Source of the DNA: SHVO01 sp050250575
GTDB lineage: Bacteria; Pseudomonadota; Alphaproteobacteria; Rhodospirillales; Rhodospirillaceae
Direction of reading: 5' to 3'
Length of the DNA stretch: 64,000 bases
NCBI GenBank assembly: GCA_050250575.1
Contig: JBFWOJ010000002.1
Span: 62,001 to 126,000 of the forward strand
The stretch's first letter is position 1. Every line of letters begins with the position of its first letter. The translations under genes and the position numbers were made by a program. Of this stretch, positions 51,112-60,358 are shown piece by piece. The notes below the pieces were generated by a model. The model made no database searches and had not been told where the DNA came from. It saw only the letters and a list, made by a program, of their open reading frames with translations.

Positions 51112-52262
51112 GCGAAGCCGCGCACATCGACGCTCTGCAGCTCGCCCGTGAGCTGATCCGGCATCCGAGCGTGACCCCTAAAGACGAGGGCGCGCTCGAT
51201 GTCCTGGCGCGCGCGCTCGAAGGCCTGGGCTTCGCATGCGAGCGCATGGCGTTCGCCGACGGCGGAAAGCCGCGGATCGAGAACCTTTATGCCCGGCTCG
51301 GGACGGAAGCCCCCAACTTCTGTTTCGCCGGACATACCGACGTCGTGCCGGTGGGCGACGGCTGGACCGTGGATCCTTTCAAGGCCGAGGTGATCGAAGG
51401 ACGGCTCTTTGGCCGCGGGGCCGCGGACATGAAAAGCGCCATCGCCGCCTTCGCCGGCGCAGCCTCGCAGTATCTCAAAAAGAACGGCGCGCCGCGCGGA
51501 TCCATCAGCCTGCTGATCACCGGCGATGAAGAGGGCGAAGCGGTCAACGGAACCGTGAAGGTGCTGGAGCGCCTCAAGGACCGAGGCGAGATCCTCGATG
51601 CCTGTGTGGTCGGCGAGCCGACCAATCCGACGAAGCTTGGCCAGATGATCAAGATCGGCCGTCGCGGAAGCCTGACTGGAAAACTCGTCGTGCACGGCAC
51701 GCAAGGTCACTCCGCCTATCCGCATCTTGCGGACAATCCGATCCCGCGGCTGATGAAGATGCTGGCGGCGCTGATCGAGAAACCCCTCGACGAGGGATCG
51801 GAACACTTCCAGCCGTCGACCGTCGCCATCACCACCGTCGACGTCGGCAACACCGCCACCAACGTGATTCCGGCGTTGGCGCGCGCCGGCTTCAATATCC
51901 GGTTCAACGATAAGCACACGGGCGAGGCGTTGCGGCGCTGGGTGAAAGAGACCTTTGACCGCGCCGCCGAAGGCGGGTCTTACGATCTCCAAATTTCCGT
52001 CTCCGGCGAAAGCTTCATCACCATGCCGGGCCCGCTGACCTCGCTGGTCGAAGGCGCGGTGAAGAGCGTGCTGGGCGTCACGCCCGAACTGTCGACCACC
52101 GGGGGCACATCGGACGCGCGCTTTATCAAGAACGCCTGCCCGGTGTGCGAGTTCGGGCTGGTCGGCCAGAGCATGCATAAAGCCGACGAACATTGCCTGG
52201 TGAGCGACATCGAGGCGCTGACGCGGATCTACCTCGCGATCCTCGAGGGATACTTCAAATAA
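51108..52262 (+). CDS. dapE: Succinyl-diaminopimelate desuccinylase
   Basis: Removes succinate from N-succinyl-LL-diaminopimelate. 384 residues from a TTG overlapping the dapD stop (TTGA). M20 metallopeptidase ligands: 'FAGHTDVVPVGDGW', 'GRGAADMKS', 'TGDEEGEAVNGT' (catalytic Glu), 'GEPTN' and 'LVGQSMHKADE'. Full family length. Dedicated dapDE operon. Confidence 0.96.
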
Positions 52263-52263
52263 C

Positions 52264-52824
52264 ATGTCGCCACGGGAGCTTGCCAACGCGCTCTACGGTT
52301 TGGCGCTCCTCTTGCGGTTCGACGGGCGCGCCTGGGAATTCTTCGACAAGAGCCCGCGCGGCTTCTGGACCTCCTATACCGCGGCCCTCATCGTCGCGCC
52401 GTTTCACTTCGGCCACCTCGCCCTGGTGTACTCCCGCGAGCCGACGGCCATGGGGCCGATCGTCTTCGCCATCGTGCAAGGCCTGAGCTACGTCCTGTCA
52501 TGGACACTCTTTCCCTTCGCGATGATCTATGCCGCCCGCTTCCTGGGCCGCACGCCGCTCTACTTCTGGCATATCGTGCCGTACAACTGGTTCCAATTGC
52601 CCGTGGGCCTTGCGCTGGGCGTATTCTCGCTGGCCGCGGACTTCGGGCTTCTGCCGCTCGACGCCTACCGTTTCGCCACTTTGGCGGCGATGGTCGTGAT
52701 GGCGATCTGGTCGACCTTCATCGCCGCGGTCGGGCTTCGGATCACGGTCGGATCCGCGCTCAGCCTGGTCGTGCTCGATTTCACGCTCGCCTTCACGCTG
52801 GCCGCGCTGGTGCAGAGAATCTAG
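52264..52824 (+). CDS. Multi-span membrane protein of unknown function
   Basis: 186 residues with about five hydrophobic helices and conserved-looking aromatic loops ('FDKSPRGFWTSYTAALIVAPFHFG', 'FWHIVPYNWFQLPVGLALG', in parts). One base after dapE, so part of the dap operon. A Yip1/transporter-associated fold is conceivable but not shown. Confidence 0.7.
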   Translation: MSPRELANALYGLALLLRFDGRAWEFFDKSPRGFWTSYTAALIVAPFHFGHLALVYSREPTAMGPIVFAIVQGLSYVLSWTLFPFAMIYAARFLGRTPLYFWHIVPYNWFQLPVGLALGVFSLAADFGLLPLDAYRFATLAAMVVMAIWSTFIAAVGLRITVGSALSLVVLDFTLAFTLAALVQRI

Positions 52825-52825
52825 C

Positions 52826-53566
52826 TCAGGGATAGCGCACGCGCGTCAAGTAAAGGCCCTCTGCCGGCGCCGTCGGACCCGCCGCGGCGCGGCTTTTCGC
52901 CGCGAGCGCGGAGGCCACGTCGCGCGGCGTCCACTTGCCCTCGCCGACCAGCTTCAGCGTTCCGACCATATTGCGCACCTGATGGTGCAAAAAGGATCGT
53001 GCGCGCGCAGTGACGACGATGACCTCGCCCTGCCGGGACACATCGAGCTGATCGAGCGTCTTCACCGGCGATTCCGCCTGGCACTCCGCGGCGCGAAAGC
53101 TTGTGAAATCGTGCTTACCGAGAAGTGTCTGCGCCCCCGCATGCATCGCGGCCGCATCCAAGGGCTGGCCCACCCACCAGACGCGGCCGGCATCAAGCGC
53201 AGGCGCTGCGCGCCGATTGAGGATGCGATACTCGTAGGACCGTTCGACCGCGGAGAAGCGCGCGTGGAATTCCTCGCCCACCTTTTCCGCCGTGAGCACC
53301 GCGATCGGATGCGGACGGAGGTGGGCATTAAGTGCATTGACGACAACATGGGGGCTGTCGTCGCGCGGGAGATCGACATGGGCGACTTGCCCCAAGGCGT
53401 GCACGCCGGCATCGGTGCGACCGGCCCCGTGGACGACCTGGTCCACCTGGCAATAGCCTCGCACGGCGTCTTCGAGCGCGGCCTGGATCGACGGCCCGTT
53501 CTCCTGCCGTTGCCAGCCGACGAACGGCGCGCCGTCGTATTCAATGGTGAGTTTAAAACGGGGCAT
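52826..53566 (-). CDS. truA: tRNA pseudouridine(38-40) synthase
   Basis: 246 residues from the ATG at 53566 ('MPRFKLTIEYDGAPFVGWQRQ'). The catalytic Asp is in 'GAGRTDAGVHALGQVAH', with 'RARSFLHHQVRNMVGTL' near the C-terminus. Modifies uridines in the anticodon arm of many tRNAs. A longer frame upstream reads into the hairpin repeat and is not TruA-like, so this start is preferred. Stops of truA and the membrane protein are 1 bp apart. Confidence 0.96.
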   Translation of the reverse strand: MPRFKLTIEYDGAPFVGWQRQENGPSIQAALEDAVRGYCQVDQVVHGAGRTDAGVHALGQVAHVDLPRDDSPHVVVNALNAHLRPHPIAVLTAEKVGEEFHARFSAVERSYEYRILNRRAAPALDAGRVWWVGQPLDAAAMHAGAQTLLGKHDFTSFRAAECQAESPVKTLDQLDVSRQGEVIVVTARARSFLHHQVRNMVGTLKLVGEGKWTPRDVASALAAKSRAAAGPTAPAEGLYLTRVRYP

Positions 53567-53572
53567 GCGATG

Positions 53573-53664
53573 GCGCGAAAAAGGGGTCAGACACGAAAGA
53601 CACATCTATCGTGCCGAACAAGCAGAGTCTTCGATGTTATTCGTATCTGACCGCGATTTCGCGC
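53573..53664. repeat. Palindromic dispersed repeat, copy A
   Basis: The ends form a long inverted repeat: GCGCGAAA (53573-53580) pairs with TTTCGCGC (53657-53664), then after four mismatches GGTCAGACACGAA pairs with TTCGTATCTGACC with one mismatch. The centre has CGTGCCGAACAAGCAGAGTC. It lies between the truA start and the acetyltransferase stop, and continues open frames into both genes without being part of either protein family. A second copy is at 55268-55356. Confidence 0.75.
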
Positions 53665-53677
53665 GCGCAAGCGTTTG

Positions 53678-54268
53678 TTACGCCAGAATTGTCGCGTGCG
53701 GCTCGGCATGCGGCGCATTGTGCGCCGAAAGCCACTCTTCGCCGAGGATCGCCCAGCGTTCATGGTCGCGCCAGACGCCGCCGATCTTGAGGAACGCCGG
53801 CGAAAAACCTTCCTTGCGGAAGCCAAGGCGCTTGATGAGCGCCAGCGAGTTGGCGTTGTCGGGCTGAACGTTGGCTTCGAGACGGTGCAGCTCGAGGGTG
53901 GTAAACGCATGGTCGAGCACGAGCGCAAGACCCTCCGTCATATAGCCGCGGCCGGCGTACATGGCGTTCCCGTAGTAACCGAGCGATCCGCAGCGGAAAC
54001 CGCCCATGACGATGTCGTTGATATTAATGACGCCGGCGAGGCCGGCATCATCGTTGCGGTAGACCAAAAATCCAAAGGCGCCGCCGCGCTCCAGGCGTTC
54101 CAGGTAGGCGCGATAGCGCCGCTCGTCGGTCGCAGGGTACACCCAGGGCTCGTGAAAGCTGCGGCTGCCGACGGTCATGGCGACGAATTCGCCTTCCTGC
54201 TCGCGGGTCGGCGGAAGCAGGTGGACAAGCTCGCCACGCGCGATGACTTTCGGACGGCGCCCAAACAT
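53678..54268 (-). CDS. GNAT-family N-acetyltransferase, RimJ/RimL-like
   Basis: 196 residues with the RimJ pattern: 'FHEPWVYPATDERRYRAYL', 'FGFLVYRNDDAGLAGVINI', the acetyl-CoA loop 'GYYGNAMYAGRGYMTEGLALVLDHAF' (in parts) and 'HRLEANVQPDNANSLALIKRLGFRKEGFS' (in parts). Likely acetylates an alpha-amino group of a protein. The last ~10 residues ('NAPHAEPHATILA') end just inside the region next to repeat copy A. Confidence 0.9.
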   Translation of the reverse strand: MFGRRPKVIARGELVHLLPPTREQEGEFVAMTVGSRSFHEPWVYPATDERRYRAYLERLERGGAFGFLVYRNDDAGLAGVININDIVMGGFRCGSLGYYGNAMYAGRGYMTEGLALVLDHAFTTLELHRLEANVQPDNANSLALIKRLGFRKEGFSPAFLKIGGVWRDHERWAILGEEWLSAHNAPHAEPHATILA

Positions 54269-54345
54269 GACCAGACTCTCTTCTTACCTCGTCCTGCCGC
54301 CAACCGAAGGCGCGCAGAGCCGCTTTTTCGATCGCGAGACCAAGT

Positions 54346-55260
54346 TTAGTTGAGCGTAGAGGACCTCGGCAACGCATAGCCCCGCAAGAAAGCGTCCGCA
54401 GGCGTGGGGCCCTTCCCAGCGCGCTGCACGGTTGTGAGGCGCACGGCGCCGTCCCGACAGGCGATTGCCAGCCGGTCGTCAAGCACCGTGCCCGGCGGGC
54501 CCGATCCTTCCGCGAGTTCCGCAGTGAGAACCTTGATGCGCTCGTTCTCGTGGGCGAACCACGCACCCGGAAATGGCGAAAGCCCATGGATATGACGCAG
54601 CACCTCGCGCGCCGGCCGCGCGAAATCGATATGTGCCTCGGCCTTGTCGATTTTCGCAGCATACGTGGCCCCCTGCTCCGGTTGCGGCACCGGAAGCAGG
54701 CGGCCGGCGGCCAGTGCGTCCAAGGTTTCGACGATCAAGCTGGCGCCGATCGTCGCCAGCGTGTCGTGCAGCGCCTGGGCGGTCGTTGCATCCGTGATGG
54801 GGGTTTCCCGGGTCATCAGCATAGCGCCCGTATCGAGGCCCGCGTCCATCTGCATGATGGTCACGCCGCTTTTCCTGTCGCCCGCCATGATGGCGCGCTG
54901 GATGGGCGCGGCGCCGCGCCAGCGCGGCAGCAGTGATGCATGGATATTGAGGCAGCCCCATTTCGGAGCGTCGAGAATGGATTGCGGAAGGATAAGACCA
55001 TAGGCCGCCACGACCGCGGCCTCGGCGCCGTGCGCGCGGAAGGCGGCCTGGGTCTCAGGCTTCTTGAGGCTTTTCGGCGTAAAGACCGGAATATTGCGGC
55101 CGGCGGCGAAGGTCGCCACCGGACTTGGCCGGAGCTGCTGTCCGCGGCCGGCGGGACGCGGCGGCTGCGCGTACACGGCGACAATGTCGTGGCGCTCGGC
55201 GAGGCGCGCCAGTGCGGCGACGGCAAACTCCGGCGTACCCATGAAGATGAGGCGCATCAC
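54346..55260 (-). CDS. fmt: Methionyl-tRNA formyltransferase
   Basis: 304 residues. Formyl-THF transferase motifs: 'FMGTPEFAVAAL', 'YGLILPQSIL', 'LNIHASLLPRWRGAAPIQRAI' (in parts, with catalytic Asn and His) and 'MDAGLDTGAML'. Formylates the initiator Met-tRNA. Lies downstream of def, but a dispersed repeat separates the two genes. Confidence 0.96.
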   Translation of the reverse strand: MMRLIFMGTPEFAVAALARLAERHDIVAVYAQPPRPAGRGQQLRPSPVATFAAGRNIPVFTPKSLKKPETQAAFRAHGAEAAVVAAYGLILPQSILDAPKWGCLNIHASLLPRWRGAAPIQRAIMAGDRKSGVTIMQMDAGLDTGAMLMTRETPITDATTAQALHDTLATIGASLIVETLDALAAGRLLPVPQPEQGATYAAKIDKAEAHIDFARPAREVLRHIHGLSPFPGAWFAHENERIKVLTAELAEGSGPPGTVLDDRLAIACRDGAVRLTTVQRAGKGPTPADAFLRGYALPRSSTLN

Positions 55261-55267
55261 TAAGCTC

Positions 55268-55356
55268 GCGAGAAAGGGTCAACACGGAAAACACGCCCGC
55301 CCTGCCAAGCAGGCAACGTCTTCGTGGTTATTCGTATCTGACCCCGTTTTGGGGCG
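55268..55356. repeat. Palindromic dispersed repeat, copy B
   Basis: Similar to copy A in arrangement and words: GGGTCAACACGGAA (55276-55289) opposite TTCGTATCTGACCCC (55331-55345), with the shared central-right stretch GTTATTCGTATCTGACC. The centre differs (CGCCCTGCCAAGCAGGC, itself a small palindrome). It fills the fmt-def intergenic gap. Confidence 0.7.
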
Positions 55357-55381
55357 CGACCAAATTCGCGCGGCGGCCCGG

Positions 55382-55927
55382 CTAACCGACTTCGACCGGG
55401 TGGCGTTTGGCGGCGCGCTGATCGAGCTTCTTCACCTTGGTCAGGCGCTTGATGATCATGTTGCGCTTCAAGGCCGAGAGGTGATCGACGAAGAGCACCC
55501 CCTCGAGGTGATCCATCTCGTGCTGGATGATGACCGCGAGAAGTCCGTCGGCCTCCAGGGTGCGGATTTCGTTCTGTTCGTCGATGTAGCGGACCTTGAT
55601 GGAGGCCGGCCGCGTAACCTCCTGGTACTCCTCGGGGAGCGAGAGGCAACCTTCCTCATGCGGCTTGGTCTCGTCCGAGGCCCAGATGATCTCCGGGTTT
55701 GCCATCTTCAGCGGCCGAGGCTCTTCTTTCTCGCGCGCAGGATCGACGACGATGATGCGCTTGAGAACGCCCACCTGAGGCGCGGCAAGGCCGACGCCCG
55801 GCGCCTCGTACATGGTCTCGAGCATGTCGTCCATGAGCTTGGCGGTGGCCGCGTCGACGCGCTCCACCGGCTGAGCCTTCTTCTTGAGCCGCGGATCGGG
55901 GGCAACGATGATGTCCAGGAGCGCCAT
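55382..55927 (-). CDS. def: Peptide deformylase
   Basis: 181 residues with all three metal-site motifs: 'GVGLAAPQVG', 'EEGCLSLPE' and 'QHEMDHLEG'. Removes the N-formyl group from nascent chains. 'QVTRPASIKVRYID'-type spacing is normal. The order def-fmt is conserved, but here a hairpin repeat has been inserted between them. Confidence 0.97.
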   Translation of the reverse strand: MALLDIIVAPDPRLKKKAQPVERVDAATAKLMDDMLETMYEAPGVGLAAPQVGVLKRIIVVDPAREKEEPRPLKMANPEIIWASDETKPHEEGCLSLPEEYQEVTRPASIKVRYIDEQNEIRTLEADGLLAVIIQHEMDHLEGVLFVDHLSALKRNMIIKRLTKVKKLDQRAAKRHPVEVG

Positions 55928-55984
55928 GGTCGGGCTGAGATAAGGCCTGGAATTCCGCGCGTCAATAAAAGAGCGCGCGCCCCG

Positions 55985-57457
55985 TTACTGGGTGATGCGC
56001 GCGGTGTACTCGAGCACCGTTTTTCCCTTCGCCGGCACCTCGAGGGCCCACGTCGCCGAGGCGGCGTTTTGCTTCTCGTGAGGATGGCTTTCCTTGGAGA
56101 TTTCCCACGCTCCCGGAATGGATTCGATCACACGCACCGTCACAGGCCGCGACTTGGCATTGCTGAGGGTGACGCGCCACGTGGCGAGGACGATGTTGTC
56201 GGTTGCGCGAACGAAGGCGAGTTGTTCGCGCTGCACCGGCAGATCGAAATCGTTGCCGAGGTTGAGCGTCACCTCGCCGCCGACGGCGGTATGGGCGATG
56301 TGGTCCTCGCCCATGAACTGGGGCGCCCCCTCGGCGTCCTGTCCATAGACGCGGACGATGCCGGCCGGCAGGGGCGTGCCGAGCTTCGCGGCCTTGTCGT
56401 TGTTGAAGGCGAGCTCGATCGCCGCGCGGCTTTCGATCGGCGCCCCGCGCATCTGCTGCATGAAGAAGTGCGGCTCGGCCCTGACGGTATATTGGCGGCG
56501 CACTGGAACAGCTTGCGCGTTCAGCAGACCAAGCTGCTTGGTCTCGAAGGCGCCGAGGCTGGTGAGCGCGGGGATATTGTAGACGTAGGTCGCGAGCGAA
56601 CCGGTCGCGGCGATCCCGGGAGCGAAGGACTGCGCCATGGCCATGTCGCCGGCCTCGGCGCGCCGCGCGCGCATAGGTGCGGACGGCGGAGGCGGGGGTT
56701 GCTCGCGGTTCACCTCGCCGGCGATGAGTTTCATCCTCGCATGAGGAAAGCCGGTGGCCGTGGCGTTGGTGACCGTCGCCCAGGCCAACAAGTCCATGCG
56801 GTTCGAATCAGCATCGTATTGCGCGACGTAGTCCGGCCGCCAGGAAAGGCCGCCGGTCAGATAACTGAGCTCCGCCTCCACCGCCTGCGCACCTTTGCCG
56901 GTGACCGACATCAACAAAGTCGGGCGGGCGCGGGCGCCGGCCGGAAGAGAGTCGAAGACCACGCGGCCGGGATGGTTGGTATGGATCTTGCCGTTGATCT
57001 CGAGCACGAGGCCTTCGTCGACGCTGAGGACGCGGGCGCGCTCGGTGACTTCGCGGCCGTTGCCGGGATTGATGGAGATCACCGACACTTCGCTGCCGAC
57101 GGCACGCTCGAGCAATTTCGAGGGCGTGAGGACGTCGAAGTTGAAGATCTGTTCGGTGACGCGGACGGCGTCACCCTTCAGCACCTGCAGGAACGCCGTT
57201 TCCGGCTGCAGTTCGCGCGGCACGCCGCCCATGACGAGCTGCGCCGACCCGCCGGGAAGGCTGAAGGAACGGCGCTCGCGCACCATCGCGAAATTGTTGT
57301 TGTAGATGGTGAGGTCGGCGTTGCCGGTCGCCGCCGGAACTTCGACCACGCTTGCAGCGCCGCTGGGCGCAGCGGCGGGCGCAGGCTTGGTCTGCGCCGA
57401 CGCCGCCTGGGAGACGAGCGCGAGGCTAAGGGCGAGCAGGGTGCGGGAAAGAGTCAT
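55985..57457 (-). CDS. Exported DUF4139 protein
   Basis: 490 residues from 'MTLSRTLLALSLALVSQAASAQTKPAP', a clear signal peptide with cleavage after ASA. The mature part is a DUF4139 beta-rich protein: 'DLTIYNNNFAMVRERRSF', 'YLTGGLSWRPDYVAQYDADS', 'WATVTNATATGFPHARMKLIAGEV' (in parts), a Pro-rich break 'EQPPPPPSAP', and a C-terminal domain 'ESIPGAWEISKESHP'. Function unknown; periplasmic or outer-membrane-associated. Divergent from rmuC. Confidence 0.88.
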   Translation of the reverse strand: MTLSRTLLALSLALVSQAASAQTKPAPAAAPSGAASVVEVPAATGNADLTIYNNNFAMVRERRSFSLPGGSAQLVMGGVPRELQPETAFLQVLKGDAVRVTEQIFNFDVLTPSKLLERAVGSEVSVISINPGNGREVTERARVLSVDEGLVLEINGKIHTNHPGRVVFDSLPAGARARPTLLMSVTGKGAQAVEAELSYLTGGLSWRPDYVAQYDADSNRMDLLAWATVTNATATGFPHARMKLIAGEVNREQPPPPPSAPMRARRAEAGDMAMAQSFAPGIAATGSLATYVYNIPALTSLGAFETKQLGLLNAQAVPVRRQYTVRAEPHFFMQQMRGAPIESRAAIELAFNNDKAAKLGTPLPAGIVRVYGQDAEGAPQFMGEDHIAHTAVGGEVTLNLGNDFDLPVQREQLAFVRATDNIVLATWRVTLSNAKSRPVTVRVIESIPGAWEISKESHPHEKQNAASATWALEVPAKGKTVLEYTARITQ

Positions 57458-57573
57458 GGCAGGCTCGGGGGTCAGGAGCGAGTGGCCGGGGAGAGCGATT
57501 TCATTTAGTCTCGGGAGTGTGGCACGGTTGAGGCGCATAAAAAAGCGTGCCGGCACGGGGGTTTACGGGATAA

Positions 57574-58728
57574 ATGGATTCGGCACTCGCGAGTGTTCTC
57601 GTCCTATCGATCATCGCCGGCGGCACCCTCCTGGCTTTTATCCTGCGCGGCCGCGGGAAAGACGCCGGCGCAGCGGTGAGCCAGCTTGCCGATACCGCGG
57701 CGCGGCTCGCCGAAGCACAGACGATGCTGGCGGGACGGCTGGCGCAGATGGCCGACAGCCAGACGGCGGCCCAAGCCCGCATGGCCGAGCAATTGCAGAT
57801 GCAGGAAAACGCGGTGCGCAAGCTGCTCGACGAGCGGCTGGCCGACGTGACGCGCAAAGTCGGCGAGAACCTGGAGAAGACCACCACCAAGAACGCCGAG
57901 GCCCTTGGCGCTCTGCAAGAGCGCCTGGCGGTGATCGACGCCGCGCAGAAGAACATCACCGAGCTGTCCGCTGAAGTCGTCGGCCTGCAAGATATCCTTT
58001 CGAACAAGCAGGCGAGAGGCGCGATCGGGCAGACCCAAATGGAAGACCTGGTGCGCAACATGCTGCCGCGCGGCGCTTTCGACTTCCAGGTGACGCTCGG
58101 CAACGGCAAGCGTGCAGACTGCGTCATCCGCCTGCCCAATCCCCCGGGCATGATCGCGGTGGACTCGAAATATCCGCACGAGGCTTTCCTCGCGCTGTGC
58201 GGGGCGTCCGACGAGCGCGCGCGGACCTTGGCAGAGCAGGCGTTCCGCACCGACGTGCTGAAGCACATCAAGGATATCGCGGAGAAATACATCGTCCCCG
58301 GAGAGACCGCGGACTCCGCCATCATGTTCGTGCCGGCCGAATCCGTGTTCGCCGAATTGCACGACCGCTTCCCGCAGGTGGTGGAAGAAGGCTTCCGCCG
58401 ACGCGTCTACATCGTTTCGCCGACCACGCTGATGGCGACCCTGAATACGATCCGCACGATCCTCAAGGATGCGCGCATGCGCGAGCAGGCGCACATCATC
58501 CAGAAGGAGATCGGGGAGCTGACAAAGGACGTCGAGCGTCTGGAAAAGCGCGTGGGCAATCTCGGCACGCATTTCGAACAGGCGCAAAAGGACGTGAAAG
58601 AGATTCTGATCTCGACCGACAAGATCGTCGGCCGGGGCCATAAGATCGAAAACATCCCACTGGAGGGCGAGGCTCAACCGGCGATCCCGGCCGACAACGT
58701 CACCCCGTTGCGCGCGATCGCCGAATAG
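57574..58728 (+). CDS. rmuC: DNA recombination protein RmuC
   Basis: 384 residues: an N-terminal membrane anchor ('SVLVLSIIAGGTLLAFIL'), a long coiled coil (~35-130), then the RmuC nuclease-like domain with 'GAIGQTQMEDLVRNMLPRGAFDFQ' (in parts), 'DSKYPHEAFL', 'YIVPGETADSAIMFVPAESVFAELH' (in parts) and 'VSPTTLMATLNTI'. RmuC limits recombination at inverted repeats; PD-(D/E)xK-like fold. Confidence 0.93.
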   Translation: MDSALASVLVLSIIAGGTLLAFILRGRGKDAGAAVSQLADTAARLAEAQTMLAGRLAQMADSQTAAQARMAEQLQMQENAVRKLLDERLADVTRKVGENLEKTTTKNAEALGALQERLAVIDAAQKNITELSAEVVGLQDILSNKQARGAIGQTQMEDLVRNMLPRGAFDFQVTLGNGKRADCVIRLPNPPGMIAVDSKYPHEAFLALCGASDERARTLAEQAFRTDVLKHIKDIAEKYIVPGETADSAIMFVPAESVFAELHDRFPQVVEEGFRRRVYIVSPTTLMATLNTIRTILKDARMREQAHIIQKEIGELTKDVERLEKRVGNLGTHFEQAQKDVKEILISTDKIVGRGHKIENIPLEGEAQPAIPADNVTPLRAIAE

Positions 58729-58850
58729 CCGTCATAATCTCGACACAAGCAAAGCGATAATCGAGGAGTTGCCGCGCCTACAAGTTGCGCGGGGAATCTG
58801 GTTCTTGGCAACATGAGCCGCGGCAGCCGCGGCATTGATTCGGGGGCCTC

Positions 58851-59834
58851 ATGTCTTTTTCGACGTTCGCCGTCATCTTCGTCGTCCTTGGCATCCTAAT
58901 CGTGTTCAAGGGGGTCGTGGTCGTGCCGCAGGGGTGGAACTACACCGTCGAGCGGTTCGGCAAATACACAAGCTCATTGTCGCCCGGCCTGCACCTCATC
59001 ACGCCGTTCATCGAAACCGTCGGACGGAAGATGAACCTGATGGAACAGGTGCTGGACGTTCCTTCACAACAGGCGATCACAAAGGACAATGCCGCCGTGA
59101 CCGTCGACGGCGTGATGTTCTTCCAGATCCTGGATGCAGCCAAAGCCGCCTACGAGGTGCAGAACCTGCCCCTCGCGATCCTCAACCTCACCATGACGAA
59201 CATCCGCACCGTCATGGGCAGCATGGACCTCGACGAGCTTCTGTCGCAGAGAGACGCGATCAATGCGCGGCTGCTGCGTGTGGTCGACGAAGCGACCACG
59301 CCGTGGGGCGTGAAGGTCACACGCATCGAGATCAAGGACATCTCGCCGCCGAAGGACCTGGTCGACGCGATGGCGCGCCAGATGAAGGCCGAACGTGAGA
59401 AGCGCGCGGAGATCCTGGAAGCGGAGGGCTCGAAGCAATCGGCCATCTTGCGCGCCGAAGGCCAGAAGCAGGCGCAGATCCTGGAGGCCGAGGGCAAGCG
59501 GGAAGCCGCGTTCCGCGAGGCCGAAGCCCGCGAGCGCCTCGCCCAAGCCGAAGCCAAGGCGACGGAAATGGTCTCCGAGGCTATCGGCAAGGGCGATGTC
59601 CAGGCGATCAATTACTTCGTGGCGCAGCGCTATGTCGACGCGCTGAAGGAGGTCGCAAAGGCGCCGAACGGAAAGCTGATCATGATGCCCCTGGAAGCCA
59701 GCGGCGTGATCGGGTCGATCGCCGGCATCGCCGAACTGGCGAAGGAAGCCATGATCCCGCCGGGCGGACGACCGACGCCGCCGCCCTCACCGCCGGCGCC
59801 GCCGCGTCCGCAACGCCTGCCGACAGCGGGCTAA
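58851..59834 (+). CDS. SPFH/band-7 membrane scaffold protein (QmcA/stomatin-like)
   Basis: 327 residues: one N-terminal helix ('FAVIFVVLGILIVFKGVVVVP'), the SPFH domain ('GWNYTVERFGKYTSSLSPGLHLITPF' in parts, 'VPSQQAITKDNAAVTVDGVMFFQI' in parts) and a long charged coiled coil ('KRAEILEAEGSKQSAILRAEGQKQAQILEAEGKREAAFREAEARERLAQAEAKA' in parts). The C-terminus is proline-rich. Forms oligomeric membrane microdomain scaffolds; coupled with the NfeD gene 12 bp downstream as usual. Confidence 0.93.
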   Translation: MSFSTFAVIFVVLGILIVFKGVVVVPQGWNYTVERFGKYTSSLSPGLHLITPFIETVGRKMNLMEQVLDVPSQQAITKDNAAVTVDGVMFFQILDAAKAAYEVQNLPLAILNLTMTNIRTVMGSMDLDELLSQRDAINARLLRVVDEATTPWGVKVTRIEIKDISPPKDLVDAMARQMKAEREKRAEILEAEGSKQSAILRAEGQKQAQILEAEGKREAAFREAEARERLAQAEAKATEMVSEAIGKGDVQAINYFVAQRYVDALKEVAKAPNGKLIMMPLEASGVIGSIAGIAELAKEAMIPPGGRPTPPPSPPAPPRPQRLPTAG

Positions 59835-59846
59835 GGTATCCCGCAC

Positions 59847-60302
59847 ATGGACACCTGGACCTCCTATATCGACGGCGGCAGCCACTGGACATGGTGGATC
59901 CTGGCCCTCGTGCTGTTCCTGCTGGAGCTCTCCCTGCCCGGCGTCTTCTTCCTGTGGCTCGGGATCGCGGCGGTGATAACCGGACTCGTTGCGCTGATCG
60001 TCACGGATCTCTCGTGGCAAGTCGCGATCACGATTTTCACGGTGCTGAGCGTCGGGACGGCGGTGATCGGCCGGCGCTTGTGGAAACCGCGGAGCATCGC
60101 GACCGAGGACGCGACCCTCAATCAACGCGGCGCCCAGTACCTCGGCCAGGTGTTCGTGCTCGAGACCGCGATCGAGCACGGCAGCGGCCGGATGAAGGTC
60201 GCCGATGGCGCGTGGCTGGTGACCGGCCCCGACCTTCCCGCGGGCGCGCGCGTGAAGGTGACGGGTATCGCCGGCGCGAAGCTGGTGGTCGAGCCGGCGT
60301 AA
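59847..60302 (+). CDS. NfeD-family membrane protein (short form)
   Basis: 151 residues: hydrophobic helices in 'WTWWILALVLFLLELSLPGVFFLWLGIAAVITGLVALIV' (in parts), then a soluble OB-fold domain ('TLNQRGAQYLGQVFVLETAIEHGSGRMKVADGAWLV' in parts). Short NfeD proteins partner SPFH proteins, here the gene immediately upstream. Confidence 0.92.
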   Translation: MDTWTSYIDGGSHWTWWILALVLFLLELSLPGVFFLWLGIAAVITGLVALIVTDLSWQVAITIFTVLSVGTAVIGRRLWKPRSIATEDATLNQRGAQYLGQVFVLETAIEHGSGRMKVADGAWLVTGPDLPAGARVKVTGIAGAKLVVEPA

Positions 60303-60308
60303 ACAAAA

Positions 60309-60336
60309 AACCGGGCCTCTTGGGAGGCCCGGTTTC
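60309..60336. terminator. Bidirectional intrinsic terminator
   Basis: AAACCGGGCCTC (60309-60320) and GAGGCCCGGTTT (60325-60336) form a perfect 12-bp stem with a TTGG loop. On the minus strand the stem is followed by a T run (TTTTTGTTT). It serves nfeD and the convergent lipoprotein gene. Confidence 0.85.
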
Positions 60337-60358
60337 TATCCGTCGCGTGTCGTTTAAT

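Noticed and set aside
55064..57508. 814-codon open frame on the plus strand
   Set aside because: Opposite fmt, def and DUF4139; His/Arg-rich low-complexity translation typical of antisense frames.
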